Origin: an uncultured Eubacterium sp.
GTDB lineage: Bacteria > Bacillota > Clostridia > Lachnospirales > Lachnospiraceae
Assembly: GCA_934316845.1 (NCBI GenBank)
Contig: CAKRDZ010000004.1
Coordinates: 42,202 to 106,201, forward strand
DNA length: 64,000 nucleotides
Reading direction: 5' to 3'
Shown: positions 15,839 to 24,218 of the stretch, one piece after another
Numbering within the stretch: position 1 is the first letter of the stretch
Layout: the number at the start of each line of letters is the position of its first letter
Notes under the pieces: model-generated
Seen by the model: only the letters and a program-made list of their open reading frames with translations
Databases searched by the model: none
Told to the model about the DNA's origin: nothing
Program-made: the position numbers and the translations under genes

Positions 15839-17965
15839 TTAGATATGGAGTACACGGGCATTGATCTCTTTTGTCTTTCCGACATTCCAGAAATTCTCTC
15901 CCAGATATCCACACGTTCTTCTCGTAACATTCATCTTGTTATGGTCTTTATTTCCACAATTCGGGCATTCCCATTCAAGATCTTTGTTAATCTTGATCTC
16001 GCCGTCAAAACCGCACACATGACAATAATCCGATTTTGTATTAAATTCCGCATATTGAATGTTATCATAAATAAATTTTACAATTTCTTCCAATGCCGGC
16101 AGATTGTGCTGCATATTTGGAATTTCCACATAAGAAATCGCACCACCGGAGGAAATCGTCTGGAACTGGCTTTCAAATTCAAATTTATGGAAAGCATCAA
16201 TCTTTTCACGTACATCCACATGATAGGAATTGGTGTAATATCCTTTATCCGTCACATCTTCGATCGAACCAAAACGTTCTTTATCGATCTCCGCAAAACG
16301 ATAACACAATGATTCTGCCGGTGTTCCGTACAAACCAAAGCCAAGCCCGGTTTCTTCCTTCCATGTATCGGTCGCCCGGCGCAGACGGTTCATCACCTTC
16401 TTAGCAAACTCACTGCCTTTTGGTGTCGTATGGCTTTCGCCAACCATCAGTTTCGTCACTTCGTACAAACCGATGTATCCCAATGAAATCGTAGAATAGC
16501 CGTCATGAAGCAGTTTGTCGATCTTCTCGCCCTTTTTCAGACGTGCGATCGCACCATACTGCCAATGGATCGGACTGACATCCGAAGTCACGCCCTCCAA
16601 TGCATGATGACGGCACATCAATGCCTCAAAGCAGAGCGACAGGCGTTCTTCCAATAACTGCCAGAAATATTCCATATTTCCTTTCGCCAGAATACCGATC
16701 TGTGGAAGGTTTAAACTGACGACGCCCTGATTAAATCTTCCTTCCCACTTATAATTTCCGTTTTCATCTTTCCACGGAGACAGGAAACTGCGGCAGCCCA
16801 TGCAGCTAAACACATTTTCTTCGTAATTTTCGCGCATTTTCTTTGCCGATATGTAATCCGGATACAGACGTTTTGCCGAACACTGTACCGCTAATTTCGT
16901 AATATAATCGTATTTTCCGCCTTTGAGGCAGTTATGCTCGTCCAGAACATAGATCAGTTTCGGAAATGCCGGCGTAACATACACACCCTTTTCATTTTTT
17001 ATTCCCTCCAGACGCTGGCGGAGAATCTCTTCAATGATCTGTGCATTTTCTTTGATGTACTCGTCGTCTTTGTCCAGATTCAAAAACAGCGTAACAAACG
17101 GCGACTGGCCATTGGTCGTCATCAGCGTATTGATCTGGTACTGAATGGTCTGTACCCCGGAACGGAGTTCATCTTTTACCCGCTCTTCTACCATGCGGTC
17201 AAGGATATCCGGATCAACGCTGTCACCAAAAGCAGCCAGATAACGGTCACGGTATTTGTTCGCACTCTTTCTCAAATATTTTCCCAGATGACGGATATCC
17301 ACCGACTGTCCGCCATACTGGCTGCTGGCAACCGCCGAGATGATCTGCGTAACAACGGTACATGCCACCTGAAAGCTCTTCGGACTCTCGATCAGTTTTC
17401 CATTCATAACCGTTCCGTTTTCCAGCATGTCTCCAATGTTGATCAGGCAGCAGTTGAAGATCGGCTGTATAAAATAATCCATATCATGAAAATGAATCAC
17501 GCCCTCTTCATGCGCTTTTACGATCTTTTCCGGTAATAATACACGTTTCGTCAAGTCTTTTGACACTTCTCCCGCGATCAGATCCCTCTGTGTCGAAGCA
17601 ATATACGCATTTTTATTGGAATTTTCTTCCATAACATCCTTATTGCTGTTAGAGATCAGACTCATGATCGAATCATCGGTTGTATTCGCTTTACGAACCA
17701 GCTCACGCGTATAACGGTAAATAATGTACGTCTTTGCCAAAATAAATTTTCCCGCCGCCATCAACTTCTGTTCGATCATATCCTGGATATCTTCCACCTG
17801 AATGGTTTCCCGGTTTGACCCCTCAATACTGGCGATGATCCCATCGATATCATCCTCCGATACTCTTTCAAATGGATCCACTTCTGCATTTGCCTTCCGT
17901 ACTGCAATCAAAATTTTATTGCGGTCATAATCCACAACTCTTCCGTCACGTTTTACTACCTTCAC
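15839..17965 (-). CDS. nrdD: Anaerobic ribonucleoside-triphosphate reductase (class III)
   Basis: NrdD reduces ribonucleoside triphosphates to dNTPs using a glycyl radical, without oxygen. The 708-aa product has an N-terminal ATP-cone (VVKRDGRVVDYDRNKI), the ten-stranded barrel with active-site cysteines, a C-terminal zinc site (CHVCGF and CPNCG pairs) and the radical site RTCGYLG near the end. The GTG at 17965 is preferred because GGAAGGAG precedes it by 8-9 nt; the frame is open 13 codons farther. Tandem NrdR boxes upstream predict repression by NrdR when dNTP levels are high. Confidence 0.95.
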   Translation of the reverse strand: MKVVKRDGRVVDYDRNKILIAVRKANAEVDPFERVSEDDIDGIIASIEGSNRETIQVEDIQDMIEQKLMAAGKFILAKTYIIYRYTRELVRKANTTDDSIMSLISNSNKDVMEENSNKNAYIASTQRDLIAGEVSKDLTKRVLLPEKIVKAHEEGVIHFHDMDYFIQPIFNCCLINIGDMLENGTVMNGKLIESPKSFQVACTVVTQIISAVASSQYGGQSVDIRHLGKYLRKSANKYRDRYLAAFGDSVDPDILDRMVEERVKDELRSGVQTIQYQINTLMTTNGQSPFVTLFLNLDKDDEYIKENAQIIEEILRQRLEGIKNEKGVYVTPAFPKLIYVLDEHNCLKGGKYDYITKLAVQCSAKRLYPDYISAKKMRENYEENVFSCMGCRSFLSPWKDENGNYKWEGRFNQGVVSLNLPQIGILAKGNMEYFWQLLEERLSLCFEALMCRHHALEGVTSDVSPIHWQYGAIARLKKGEKIDKLLHDGYSTISLGYIGLYEVTKLMVGESHTTPKGSEFAKKVMNRLRRATDTWKEETGLGFGLYGTPAESLCYRFAEIDKERFGSIEDVTDKGYYTNSYHVDVREKIDAFHKFEFESQFQTISSGGAISYVEIPNMQHNLPALEEIVKFIYDNIQYAEFNTKSDYCHVCGFDGEIKINKDLEWECPNCGNKDHNKMNVTRRTCGYLGENFWNVGKTKEINARVLHI

Positions 17966-18032
17966 AACAATTCTCCTTCCTTCTCTTTCTTTCTCGTCGT
18001 TCATAAAAGCCGAAAAGCCGGCTATGGGAAAT

Positions 18033-18062
18033 ATTATATCACTATCGTTTTTTTCTGTCTAC
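18033..18062 (-). promoter_or_regulatory. nrdD promoter
   Basis: -10 TATAAT (18033-18038) and -35 TAGACA (18057-18062) with an 18-bp spacer on the minus strand. The -35 lies inside the proximal NrdR box. Confidence 0.55.
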
Positions 18063-18114
18063 TATATCTTGTGATTTTTTTTGTATTTTTTTGTGTTTAT
18101 ACAATATATGGTAG
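18059..18114 (-). promoter_or_regulatory. Tandem NrdR boxes
   Basis: Two 16-bp sites resemble the NrdR consensus ACACWATATATWGTGT. The distal one is at 18099-18114 (minus CTACCATATATTGTAT) and the proximal one at 18059-18074 (minus TCACAAGATATAGTAG), each about 12-13 of 16 matches. Their centres are 40 bp apart, about four helical turns, as tandem NrdR sites require. The rest of 17966-18351, about 390 bp without a gene, holds this control region and the leader of the divergent plus-strand gene. Confidence 0.65.
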
Positions 18115-18196
18115 TTGTACTAAACTTGTAGAATTAGGGAAATAAGGCACTTCCCCATTTTCATTGCTTTTTTTCCTCAAAAAACGACAATATTTC

Positions 18197-18225
18197 TTGA
18201 CTTTCTTATTATGGTATAGTAAACT
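18197..18225 (+). promoter_or_regulatory. Promoter of DUF4234 gene
   Basis: TTGACT (18197-18202), a 17-bp spacer and TAAACT (18220-18225). Transcription would leave a 5' leader of about 120 nt. Confidence 0.45.
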
Positions 18226-18253
18226 TTTTATTAAGAATTGATTAAGCATTCTT

Positions 18254-18335
18254 TGCATATGCTGTATTGTAATATGCACATCATTAGTCTGTATCCGCGG
18301 TGCGATACGGACCGTATTCAAAAAAACGCATCGCA
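18254..18335 (+). other. Structured 5' leader before the DUF4234 gene
   Basis: The leader can form TGCATAT (18254-18260) with ATATGCA (18272-18278), and a 9-bp GTCTGTATC (18287-18295) with GATACGGAC (18304-18312). The second competes with TGCGAT (18301-18306) pairing to ATCGCA (18330-18335) close to the ribosome binding site. Mutually exclusive stems suggest, but do not prove, a regulatory RNA. Confidence 0.3.
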
Positions 18336-18351
18336 GAAAAGAGGAAGAGGA

Positions 18352-18693
18352 ATGGTAAAAAACAGAAACGTTGCGCTTTGTATCATTTTAACCTTAGTCA
18401 CATGTGGTATCTATGGATTGTATTGGTTTGTCTGCTTAACAGAAGACACAAATACAATTTCCGGTGAGCAGGGGACTTCAGGTGTTGTTGCCTTAATTCT
18501 TACTATTGTTACAGGTAGTATTTATGGTTTTTACTGGGCATACAAATGTGGCGAAAAAATTGATATAGCGCATCAAAAAAATGGCGAGCCATCCGGTAAC
18601 GGCGGCATACTTTATCTGATTCTGTTCTTTTTTGGTGGAATCATCGCCTATGCATTGATCCAGAATGAGATCAACAAATTTGCAGATGCATAA
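18352..18693 (+). CDS. DUF4234 membrane protein
   Basis: The 113-aa product has three to four hydrophobic segments and two near-repeats of the DUF4234 pattern: TLVTCGIYGLYWF near residue 15 and TIVTGSIYGFYWAYKCGEKI near residue 50, with a third segment that ends before NEINKFADA. The function of the family is unknown. GAGGAAGAGG sits right before the ATG at 18352; the frame is open upstream but no other start has a binding site. Its stop overlaps the start of the DUF2752 gene. Confidence 0.8.
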   Translation: MVKNRNVALCIILTLVTCGIYGLYWFVCLTEDTNTISGEQGTSGVVALILTIVTGSIYGFYWAYKCGEKIDIAHQKNGEPSGNGGILYLILFFFGGIIAYALIQNEINKFADA

Positions 18694-19057
18694 AAAATCA
18701 AAGTTTCCTGTTATTCTTATCGGAATCGGATGTATTATTTATGCAATTATGGTACGGTATACGAACTTTCGTATACCGTGCTTTTTTCATAAGATTACAG
18801 GATACTACTGTCCGGGTTGTGGAATCACAAGAATGTTTTATCATTTAACCTTTCTTGACTGGAAGCGCGCCAGTCAGGAAAATTACTTTTTATTCTGGTC
18901 GATTCCCCTGCTATTAGGATTATTTCTTGTTTACTATTTTCCCTTTTCCAAATTTGAAAAAAGCCGCCGGCGAAAGAAACTAATCAACATAACTGCCATA
19001 GTTTATCTGATCGGCCTTGTGATTTGGTCTGTAGTACGAAATATTTTATCTATATAA
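18686..19057 (+). CDS. DUF2752 membrane protein
   Basis: The 123-aa protein has three membrane segments and the DUF2752 hallmark CPGCGITRMFYHL (residues about 40-52), whose paired cysteines may bind metal or form a disulphide. The function is unknown. The ATG at 18686 overlaps the TAA of the DUF4234 gene (ATGCATAA), so the two are translationally coupled; this pair is common in Clostridia. An imperfect hairpin follows at the convergent boundary with the ABC transporter genes. Confidence 0.82.
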   Translation: MHKKSKFPVILIGIGCIIYAIMVRYTNFRIPCFFHKITGYYCPGCGITRMFYHLTFLDWKRASQENYFLFWSIPLLLGLFLVYYFPFSKFEKSRRRKKLINITAIVYLIGLVIWSVVRNILSI

Positions 19058-19116
19058 AATCCCACCGATTGATATACACCCAGTATTTTGGACACACATC
19101 AAGCGGTTGGATTTTC
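19056..19116. terminator. Bidirectional terminator between convergent genes
   Basis: A long imperfect inverted repeat runs from AAAATCCCACCGATTGAT (from 19056) to ATCAAGCGGTTGGATTTT (to 19115), with T-rich ends on both strands. It fills the gap between the plus-strand DUF2752 gene and the minus-strand permease gene. Confidence 0.65.
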
Positions 19117-19118
19117 TA

Positions 19119-20258
19119 TTATCTTCTACTCTTCTTTTCCTTTACAACAAGCGCCGTCGTCAGCAATACAACCGCGAACAATACCTGAATTCCACAGTAC
19201 ATCCATATATCCGGGCATGTTTCTTTCGATATTCCTGCGTCAATCCGTTCCGCTGCAAGAATATACCAGTATGCCGGAAGAAAATGTGCCGCTGTTTTAA
19301 CTCCATCTCCCAGAAATGAAAGAGGAACAAATATCCCACACAGGAACGACATGGCAAGAGACACCACATTGGAGATCATATTGATGCTTTCTATTTTCGT
19401 TGCCAGCTGGCTGATCAAAAATACCAGACTCAATGTAACAAGCAAAAAAGCGATTTCATTGACAATATACATTCCGCCTTTTGCGGTAAACCAAAGTTCT
19501 CTCCTCATGGCAAATACAACGATTAAATGCAATGCTGTGCTCACCAAACCGGCAATGATAAATGAAACATACAATTCCCGGTATATTTTCATTTTCGGAT
19601 ACGAGGAACATGCCATCCTTTCCGAAATTTCCTTTTTTCGGAAAATCATCAAAATTGGTGTCAGCGTACTGATAAAAATTGCCAGAAAAAGGTAAGGAAC
19701 ATAGGCAAATAAGTAATATGCCGCATCGTGTGTCATCCCTCCGTTTTGAGATGTCATCTCCACTTCTGGTTCCTTTTCCACCGACTGCATCGTCTTCTGC
19801 AAGGCCTCCGAGGCATTCATTCCACCGATAAGATACCCTCGCAGCAGGGAAACAAATCCCTGGATGCTTTGTTCCATGATAGTTCCATACATTGTACCCG
19901 GAATGGTTTTTACCGTAATCTGTTTCTCTCCCTCCGCCATCGTTTTGCCAAACGCTTTCGGGATACGAACTACACAAGTCAGACTGCGGTTATACATTTT
20001 TTCCTGGATAACCTCCTCTTCGTCTTCGACTTCTACCCACTCATTTTCTTTTTTAAGAAAGTCGGTAAGTCCCCTGCTGATCTCGGACCGGTCCTCATCA
20101 AATACACAGAACGATATTTTCTGATTTTCATAACTCTTTTCTGAATTTCCTCCCTGCAAAGACATCGCGATTGCAATAGAAAAGAAAATTCCGAGATACA
20201 TAAAAATATATCCACGTTTCTTTTTTAAAATTTTAAAAAAACAAACCAGTATTCTCAT
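19119..20258 (-). CDS. ABC-2 type exporter permease (second permease)
   Basis: The 379-aa protein has one N-terminal helix (residues 18-35), a large extracytoplasmic region of about 130 residues, and five to six helices in the C-terminal half, the layout of ABC-2 permeases of the NatB/YhaP type. It overlaps the other permease gene by 4 bp, and GGAGG lies 8-9 nt before the ATG. With the ATPase gene it forms a three-gene exporter. The substrate is unknown; Na+, peptides, lipids or antibiotics are options in this family. Confidence 0.85.
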   Translation of the reverse strand: MRILVCFFKILKKKRGYIFMYLGIFFSIAIAMSLQGGNSEKSYENQKISFCVFDEDRSEISRGLTDFLKKENEWVEVEDEEEVIQEKMYNRSLTCVVRIPKAFGKTMAEGEKQITVKTIPGTMYGTIMEQSIQGFVSLLRGYLIGGMNASEALQKTMQSVEKEPEVEMTSQNGGMTHDAAYYLFAYVPYLFLAIFISTLTPILMIFRKKEISERMACSSYPKMKIYRELYVSFIIAGLVSTALHLIVVFAMRRELWFTAKGGMYIVNEIAFLLVTLSLVFLISQLATKIESINMISNVVSLAMSFLCGIFVPLSFLGDGVKTAAHFLPAYWYILAAERIDAGISKETCPDIWMYCGIQVLFAVVLLTTALVVKEKKSRR

Positions 20259-21373
20259 TTTCTCTTTCCTCCTTTGCTAAGCCAAATGCTGATTCCCAGC
20301 AACACTACCGACAAAATCAGTAAACTCGCTATATTTTCCCAATATCTGGGAACTAAATCCATGTTTAATGCATAGAACGAATCGACGATCAAACTCGCCG
20401 GACTAATCACATTAAAAAACGGAATGTGCTGCTGCATAAATGCCCGGATTCCACTGATCATAAGGTCTGCAAAAAAGCACAAACCAAGAGAAACACCAAC
20501 CAGTGTACCTGTTTTGGCTTCGATCGACAACCGAGTGGAACCGATACACAATCCCATCGTATTTCCAAAGCTGGTTCCGACAAACAAAAGCAAAACAACA
20601 TATCCATAGTGTCCACCGATATTGATTTTCAAGATTCCTGTCATGTACACAAGAACAAGACATGCCAGGGCAAACTGAATCAATTCCACCGCTGCAAATT
20701 CACTTAAAATCTCTACAATTTTAGACACCGGTGCCACCGATTTACGCCTTCCAAGTTCGGAAGTGTAAGGCTGTATATTGTGTATCGTATTACACCCCGA
20801 GAAAGATGCAAAAAGGCAGGTCATCGCAAAAATAGCATAAAAATAATTTACGACATTATCCGGATTGGAGCCACCCATTGCCTCTTCTTTGACTGCGCTC
20901 TTCTGCGTTTGAATGGTCTGTATTACCTCCTGAAGTTTCTCCGGATGCCGGCTTCCTACCTCCATCAGCAATGTCTTATTTTGCTCATACTGCTTTGAGA
21001 TCATCTGCAGTATCGTCTGCTCCATCCCGGTTTCTTTCACTTTTAACCGCAGCGATGAATCCGTATAATAAATGCCTTTGATATCGCCATTTTCCAATGC
21101 CTTGCCGGCTTCTTCGGCAGTCATTTTCTGAACCTTTAAGAGAGCCTCATCTCCTTTTGATAATTCCTCAAACATCACAGATGCCGCCGCATTTTCCTGT
21201 TCTGCCACGATGGCAACCGGGATATTTCCCGCCTTCTCTGTCGTCTCAAAAATATTGCTGAATGCCAGATACATAAACGTACACAAAGCAATTGGGAATA
21301 ACAGCGTCCAAAAAATCAACTCTTTTACGCGGAAAATAATCTTACATTGATATGTAAATAATCGTAAAAACAT
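20255..21373 (-). CDS. ABC-2 type exporter permease (first permease)
   Basis: The 372-aa protein has the same plan as its neighbour: an N-terminal helix (residues about 17-37), an external domain to about residue 170, then five or six helices ending in a Lys-rich tail. The two proteins are distant paralogues and probably make a heterodimeric channel. GGAGGTGG lies 8 nt before the ATG. The gene follows the ATPase gene by 11 bp. Confidence 0.86.
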   Translation of the reverse strand: MFLRLFTYQCKIIFRVKELIFWTLLFPIALCTFMYLAFSNIFETTEKAGNIPVAIVAEQENAAASVMFEELSKGDEALLKVQKMTAEEAGKALENGDIKGIYYTDSSLRLKVKETGMEQTILQMISKQYEQNKTLLMEVGSRHPEKLQEVIQTIQTQKSAVKEEAMGGSNPDNVVNYFYAIFAMTCLFASFSGCNTIHNIQPYTSELGRRKSVAPVSKIVEILSEFAAVELIQFALACLVLVYMTGILKINIGGHYGYVVLLLFVGTSFGNTMGLCIGSTRLSIEAKTGTLVGVSLGLCFFADLMISGIRAFMQQHIPFFNVISPASLIVDSFYALNMDLVPRYWENIASLLILSVVLLGISIWLSKGGKRK

Positions 21374-21384
21374 GTCCCCACCTC

Positions 21385-22323
21385 CTAATCACGCAGTTCT
21401 TTTCCGGTAATTTCCAAAAATACATCGTTTAATGTCGGAAGTTCACTATAAATTTTGCCATATTTCACCTGGTTTTCCTGAAGGCATTTTAATACGTTGA
21501 TCAAGTTATCATTTCCTCCATCAAAGCACAGTTTAAGAATCGACTCCTCGTAAGCGTCTTCATACACATGCGGCAGCTCCGCAAAGACACTACGCTGTTC
21601 CGGTTCTAATTTCGGAATTTCCACCTGTATTGTTTCTTTATTCTGGATCATCGCCTTCAACTCATTTGGCGTTCCGGAAGCAATCGCTTTTCCATGATCC
21701 ATGATAACGATCCGCTCACAAAGGCTCTCCACTTCTTCCATATAATGGGAAGTATAGACAATCGTTGCGCCCTCTTCATTTAACTTGCGTATTCCCTCTA
21801 AAATTTTATTGCGGCTCTGTGGATCCACCGCCACCGTCGGCTCATCAAAAAAGATCAGTTTCGGTTTATGAGCAATGCCACAGGCGATATTTAACCGGCG
21901 CAGCAAACCACCGGAAAGTTTTTTCGGATAAAATTTTACATAATCTTCCAGTCCTGAAAAAGCAATGGCTTCTTCCACATACTGTTTTCGCATCTGTTTG
22001 TCATTGATATATAATCCACAGAAATAATCAATATTTTCATACACCGTCAGTTCATCAAACACGGCAACATTCTGCATTACAACACCGATATCCCGCTTAA
22101 TATCATAGGCACTGCTTTTCATTTTCTTCCCAAACACGCGGATCTCGCCTTTATCATAGGAAAGCAAGCCCAGGATACAATGGATTGTCGTGGTCTTGCC
22201 CGACCCGTTAGGTCCGAGCAGTCCGAAAATCTCCCCTTCTTTAATGGATAATGCAAAATGATCTAATGCCACCAGTTCCTTATATCGTTTTACCAGATCT
22301 TTTACTTCAATTACTGTATTCAT
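21385..22323 (-). CDS. ABC transporter ATP-binding protein (NatA type)
   Basis: The 312-aa ATPase has Walker A GPNGSGKTTT (about residue 37), a Q-loop in VVMQNV, a signature LSGGLLRRLN and Walker B IFFDEPTVAVDP, followed by a C-terminal extension of about 90 residues typical of DrrA/NatA-like exporters. Two details differ from the textbook form: LSGGL instead of LSGGQ, and VAVDP where most have GLDP. It is the first gene of the exporter operon and lies back to back with a NarL-type two-component system that probably controls it. Confidence 0.93.
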   Translation of the reverse strand: MNTVIEVKDLVKRYKELVALDHFALSIKEGEIFGLLGPNGSGKTTTIHCILGLLSYDKGEIRVFGKKMKSSAYDIKRDIGVVMQNVAVFDELTVYENIDYFCGLYINDKQMRKQYVEEAIAFSGLEDYVKFYPKKLSGGLLRRLNIACGIAHKPKLIFFDEPTVAVDPQSRNKILEGIRKLNEEGATIVYTSHYMEEVESLCERIVIMDHGKAIASGTPNELKAMIQNKETIQVEIPKLEPEQRSVFAELPHVYEDAYEESILKLCFDGGNDNLINVLKCLQENQVKYGKIYSELPTLNDVFLEITGKELRD

Positions 22324-22361
22324 CGTAATCCTCTCCCTTTTCGTTTCGTTTTCTTTATCTT

Positions 22362-22390
22362 ATCATATCTCCGCGGGTTGTTCCAGTGAA
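22362..22390 (-). promoter_or_regulatory. Promoter of the ABC exporter operon
   Basis: -35 TTCACT (22385-22390), a 17-bp spacer and -10 TATGAT (22362-22367) on the minus strand, 39 bp before the ATPase gene. Confidence 0.5.
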
Positions 22391-22408
22391 TTTCCTCCTC
22401 TTTGAAAA

Positions 22409-22420
22409 TGACAAATGTCA
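22409..22420. promoter_or_regulatory. Palindrome TGACA-AA-TGTCA between divergent promoters
   Basis: A perfect 5-bp inverted repeat with a 2-bp centre lies 19 bp upstream of the exporter -35 and 28 bp upstream of the kinase -35. This is the place expected for binding of the adjacent response regulator. Confidence 0.45.
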
Positions 22421-22447
22421 CATTCTGCCTTATTTTCGATTTCCCTT

Positions 22448-22476
22448 TTGACCCCACCTGCCTTTTATGATACTAT
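22448..22476 (+). promoter_or_regulatory. Promoter of the kinase/regulator operon
   Basis: TTGACC (22448-22453), a 17-bp spacer and TACTAT (22471-22476), 38 bp before the kinase start. Confidence 0.55.
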
Positions 22477-22514
22477 AATATCAGAAGAACAATCCACGCA
22501 GAAAGGAACGGACG

Positions 22515-23591
22515 ATGAATACACTACTGGACCAAATCATAATCTACTTATTGTGTGCATCCTTCTGGTTTTCCAAACCAGTCTCTTATGCAACTGTCAT
22601 TTTATTCCTTTCTGTTCTGTTATGCGGAAATTTGATGGAATTAACAAATTCTTCCAGATTTTGTCATGGGCTTTTTTCAGCCATTGTTCTCCTTTCCTTT
22701 TTGCTGCCGGATCTCTTTTATTTTTATCCGTTTATTTTATATGAAACAGAAAACAAAACTACGAAGAAAGGGAACCTGTTTATCCTTATGTCAGCCTGCG
22801 TACTGCTTCATTTGTACCTCTTTCCGATCTCCCTGTGGCTGTACTTTCTCCTGCTGTTTGTACTTGCGTTCCAGCTGCAGAACACCACCGAAAAGAAGGA
22901 GTACTGGGAGCAGAAATACCGTCGGACAAGAAATGAAAATTACGAGCATTCGTATGATTTAATGGAAAAAAATAAAGCCTTGCGGCAAAATCAGGATTAT
23001 GAGATTCATCTGGCCACATTAAAAGAACGTAACCGCATCGCACGGGAAATTCACGACAATGTCGGACATCTTCTGAGCCGCTCTCTTTTGCAGACCGGAG
23101 CTTTACAGGTCATAAATCACGATGCAGCACTGGATGCCCCCCTGCACACCTTAAAAGAATCTCTGGATACGGCCATGACCAGTATCCGAAACAGCGTCCA
23201 CGACCTTCACGACGAGTCGATCCATCTGCAGACCGCTTTGTCGGATTTGCAAAAAGAAGCCGCAGATCTCGCCGTTTCACTGCATTATAAAATGCAGACG
23301 GAGCCGCCCAAAGAATTCAAGTACGCCATTCTCGCAATTACCAAGGAGGCACTTACCAATACGCGTCGTCACAGCAATGCCGCGCGGTTTGACATTTATC
23401 TCACCGAACATCCTGCCTTTTACCAGCTCATTTTAAAAGATAACGGCACTATGATCCGGGAGGATTTTTCCGGTGGAATCGGACTGGAAAATATGCGGGA
23501 ACGGGTAAAACAATTAGGCGGTGAATTTCACATTGCCACTACAGACGGCTTTCGCATTCAGATTATTTTATGGAAAGGGGAAAACGAATGA
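22515..23591 (+). CDS. Sensor histidine kinase (HisKA_3, NarL/DesK type)
   Basis: The 358-aa protein has four to five membrane helices in residues 5-120 with very little external sequence, a coiled linker, the HisKA_3 motif ERNRIAREIHDNVGHLL with phospho-acceptor His180, and an HATPase domain (ITKEALTNTRRHS, DNGTM, SGGIGLENMRERV). This intramembrane-sensing layout resembles DesK and LiaS. AAAGGAACGGACG precedes the ATG. It overlaps the regulator gene by 4 bp and lies divergent to the ABC exporter, the usual arrangement for a system sensing the exporter's substrate or membrane damage. Confidence 0.93.
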   Translation: MNTLLDQIIIYLLCASFWFSKPVSYATVILFLSVLLCGNLMELTNSSRFCHGLFSAIVLLSFLLPDLFYFYPFILYETENKTTKKGNLFILMSACVLLHLYLFPISLWLYFLLLFVLAFQLQNTTEKKEYWEQKYRRTRNENYEHSYDLMEKNKALRQNQDYEIHLATLKERNRIAREIHDNVGHLLSRSLLQTGALQVINHDAALDAPLHTLKESLDTAMTSIRNSVHDLHDESIHLQTALSDLQKEAADLAVSLHYKMQTEPPKEFKYAILAITKEALTNTRRHSNAARFDIYLTEHPAFYQLILKDNGTMIREDFSGGIGLENMRERVKQLGGEFHIATTDGFRIQIILWKGENE

Positions 23592-24217
23592 AACTATGTA
23601 TCGTAGACGACGACAAACTGGTTGCCCTGTCGTTAAAAACAATTTTAGAGGCAAATGCAGATATTGAGGTGTGTGGACTGGGAGAAAATGGAAAAGATGC
23701 CATTGATCTTTTCCACCGTTTTCATCCGGACGTTCTTCTCATGGACATTCGTATGAGTGAAATGAGCGGCTTAGAAGCAGCGGAACATCTGCTTGCAGAA
23801 GATCCTTCTCGAAAAATCCTTCTGCTTACGACCTTTTCCGACGATGAATACATCATCAAAGCGCTGAATCTCGGTGTAAAAGGCTATATCTTAAAGCAGA
23901 ACTTTGAAAGTATTGTCCCTGCCCTTTCTGCCGTCCACAACGGACAGACGGTCTTTGGAGACGCCATTACGACAAAACTGCCGGAGCTTTTGCGCACGCC
24001 GGATTCCCCCTCCTTTTCTCCGGAGTCCTATGATATTACCGAAAAAGAATGGGAAATCATTGTTAAGGTCGCAGACGGCCTCAACAACAAGGAAATTGCG
24101 TCTGCCCTGTATCTAAGCGAGGGAACCGTGCGAAATTATCTCAGTGCTATTTTGGAAAAATTAAACCTGCGCGACCGCACACAGCTGGCTGTGTTTTATT
24201 ATCGGCATATGAGATGA
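23588..24217 (+). CDS. NarL/LuxR-family response regulator
   Basis: The 209-aa protein has a receiver domain (CIVDDDK, acceptor Asp53 in LLMDIRMSEMSG, TTFSDDEYI, conserved Lys in YILKQ) and a C-terminal LuxR-type helix-turn-helix (ITEKEWEIIVKVADGL, then NNKEIASALYLSEGTVRN). The ATG at 23588 overlaps the kinase end and has AAAGGGG 8 nt upstream. Its probable targets are the exporter promoter and its own promoter, with the palindrome at 22409-22420 as candidate site. Confidence 0.93.
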   Translation: MKLCIVDDDKLVALSLKTILEANADIEVCGLGENGKDAIDLFHRFHPDVLLMDIRMSEMSGLEAAEHLLAEDPSRKILLLTTFSDDEYIIKALNLGVKGYILKQNFESIVPALSAVHNGQTVFGDAITTKLPELLRTPDSPSFSPESYDITEKEWEIIVKVADGLNNKEIASALYLSEGTVRNYLSAILEKLNLRDRTQLAVFYYRHMR

Positions 24218-24218
24218 T

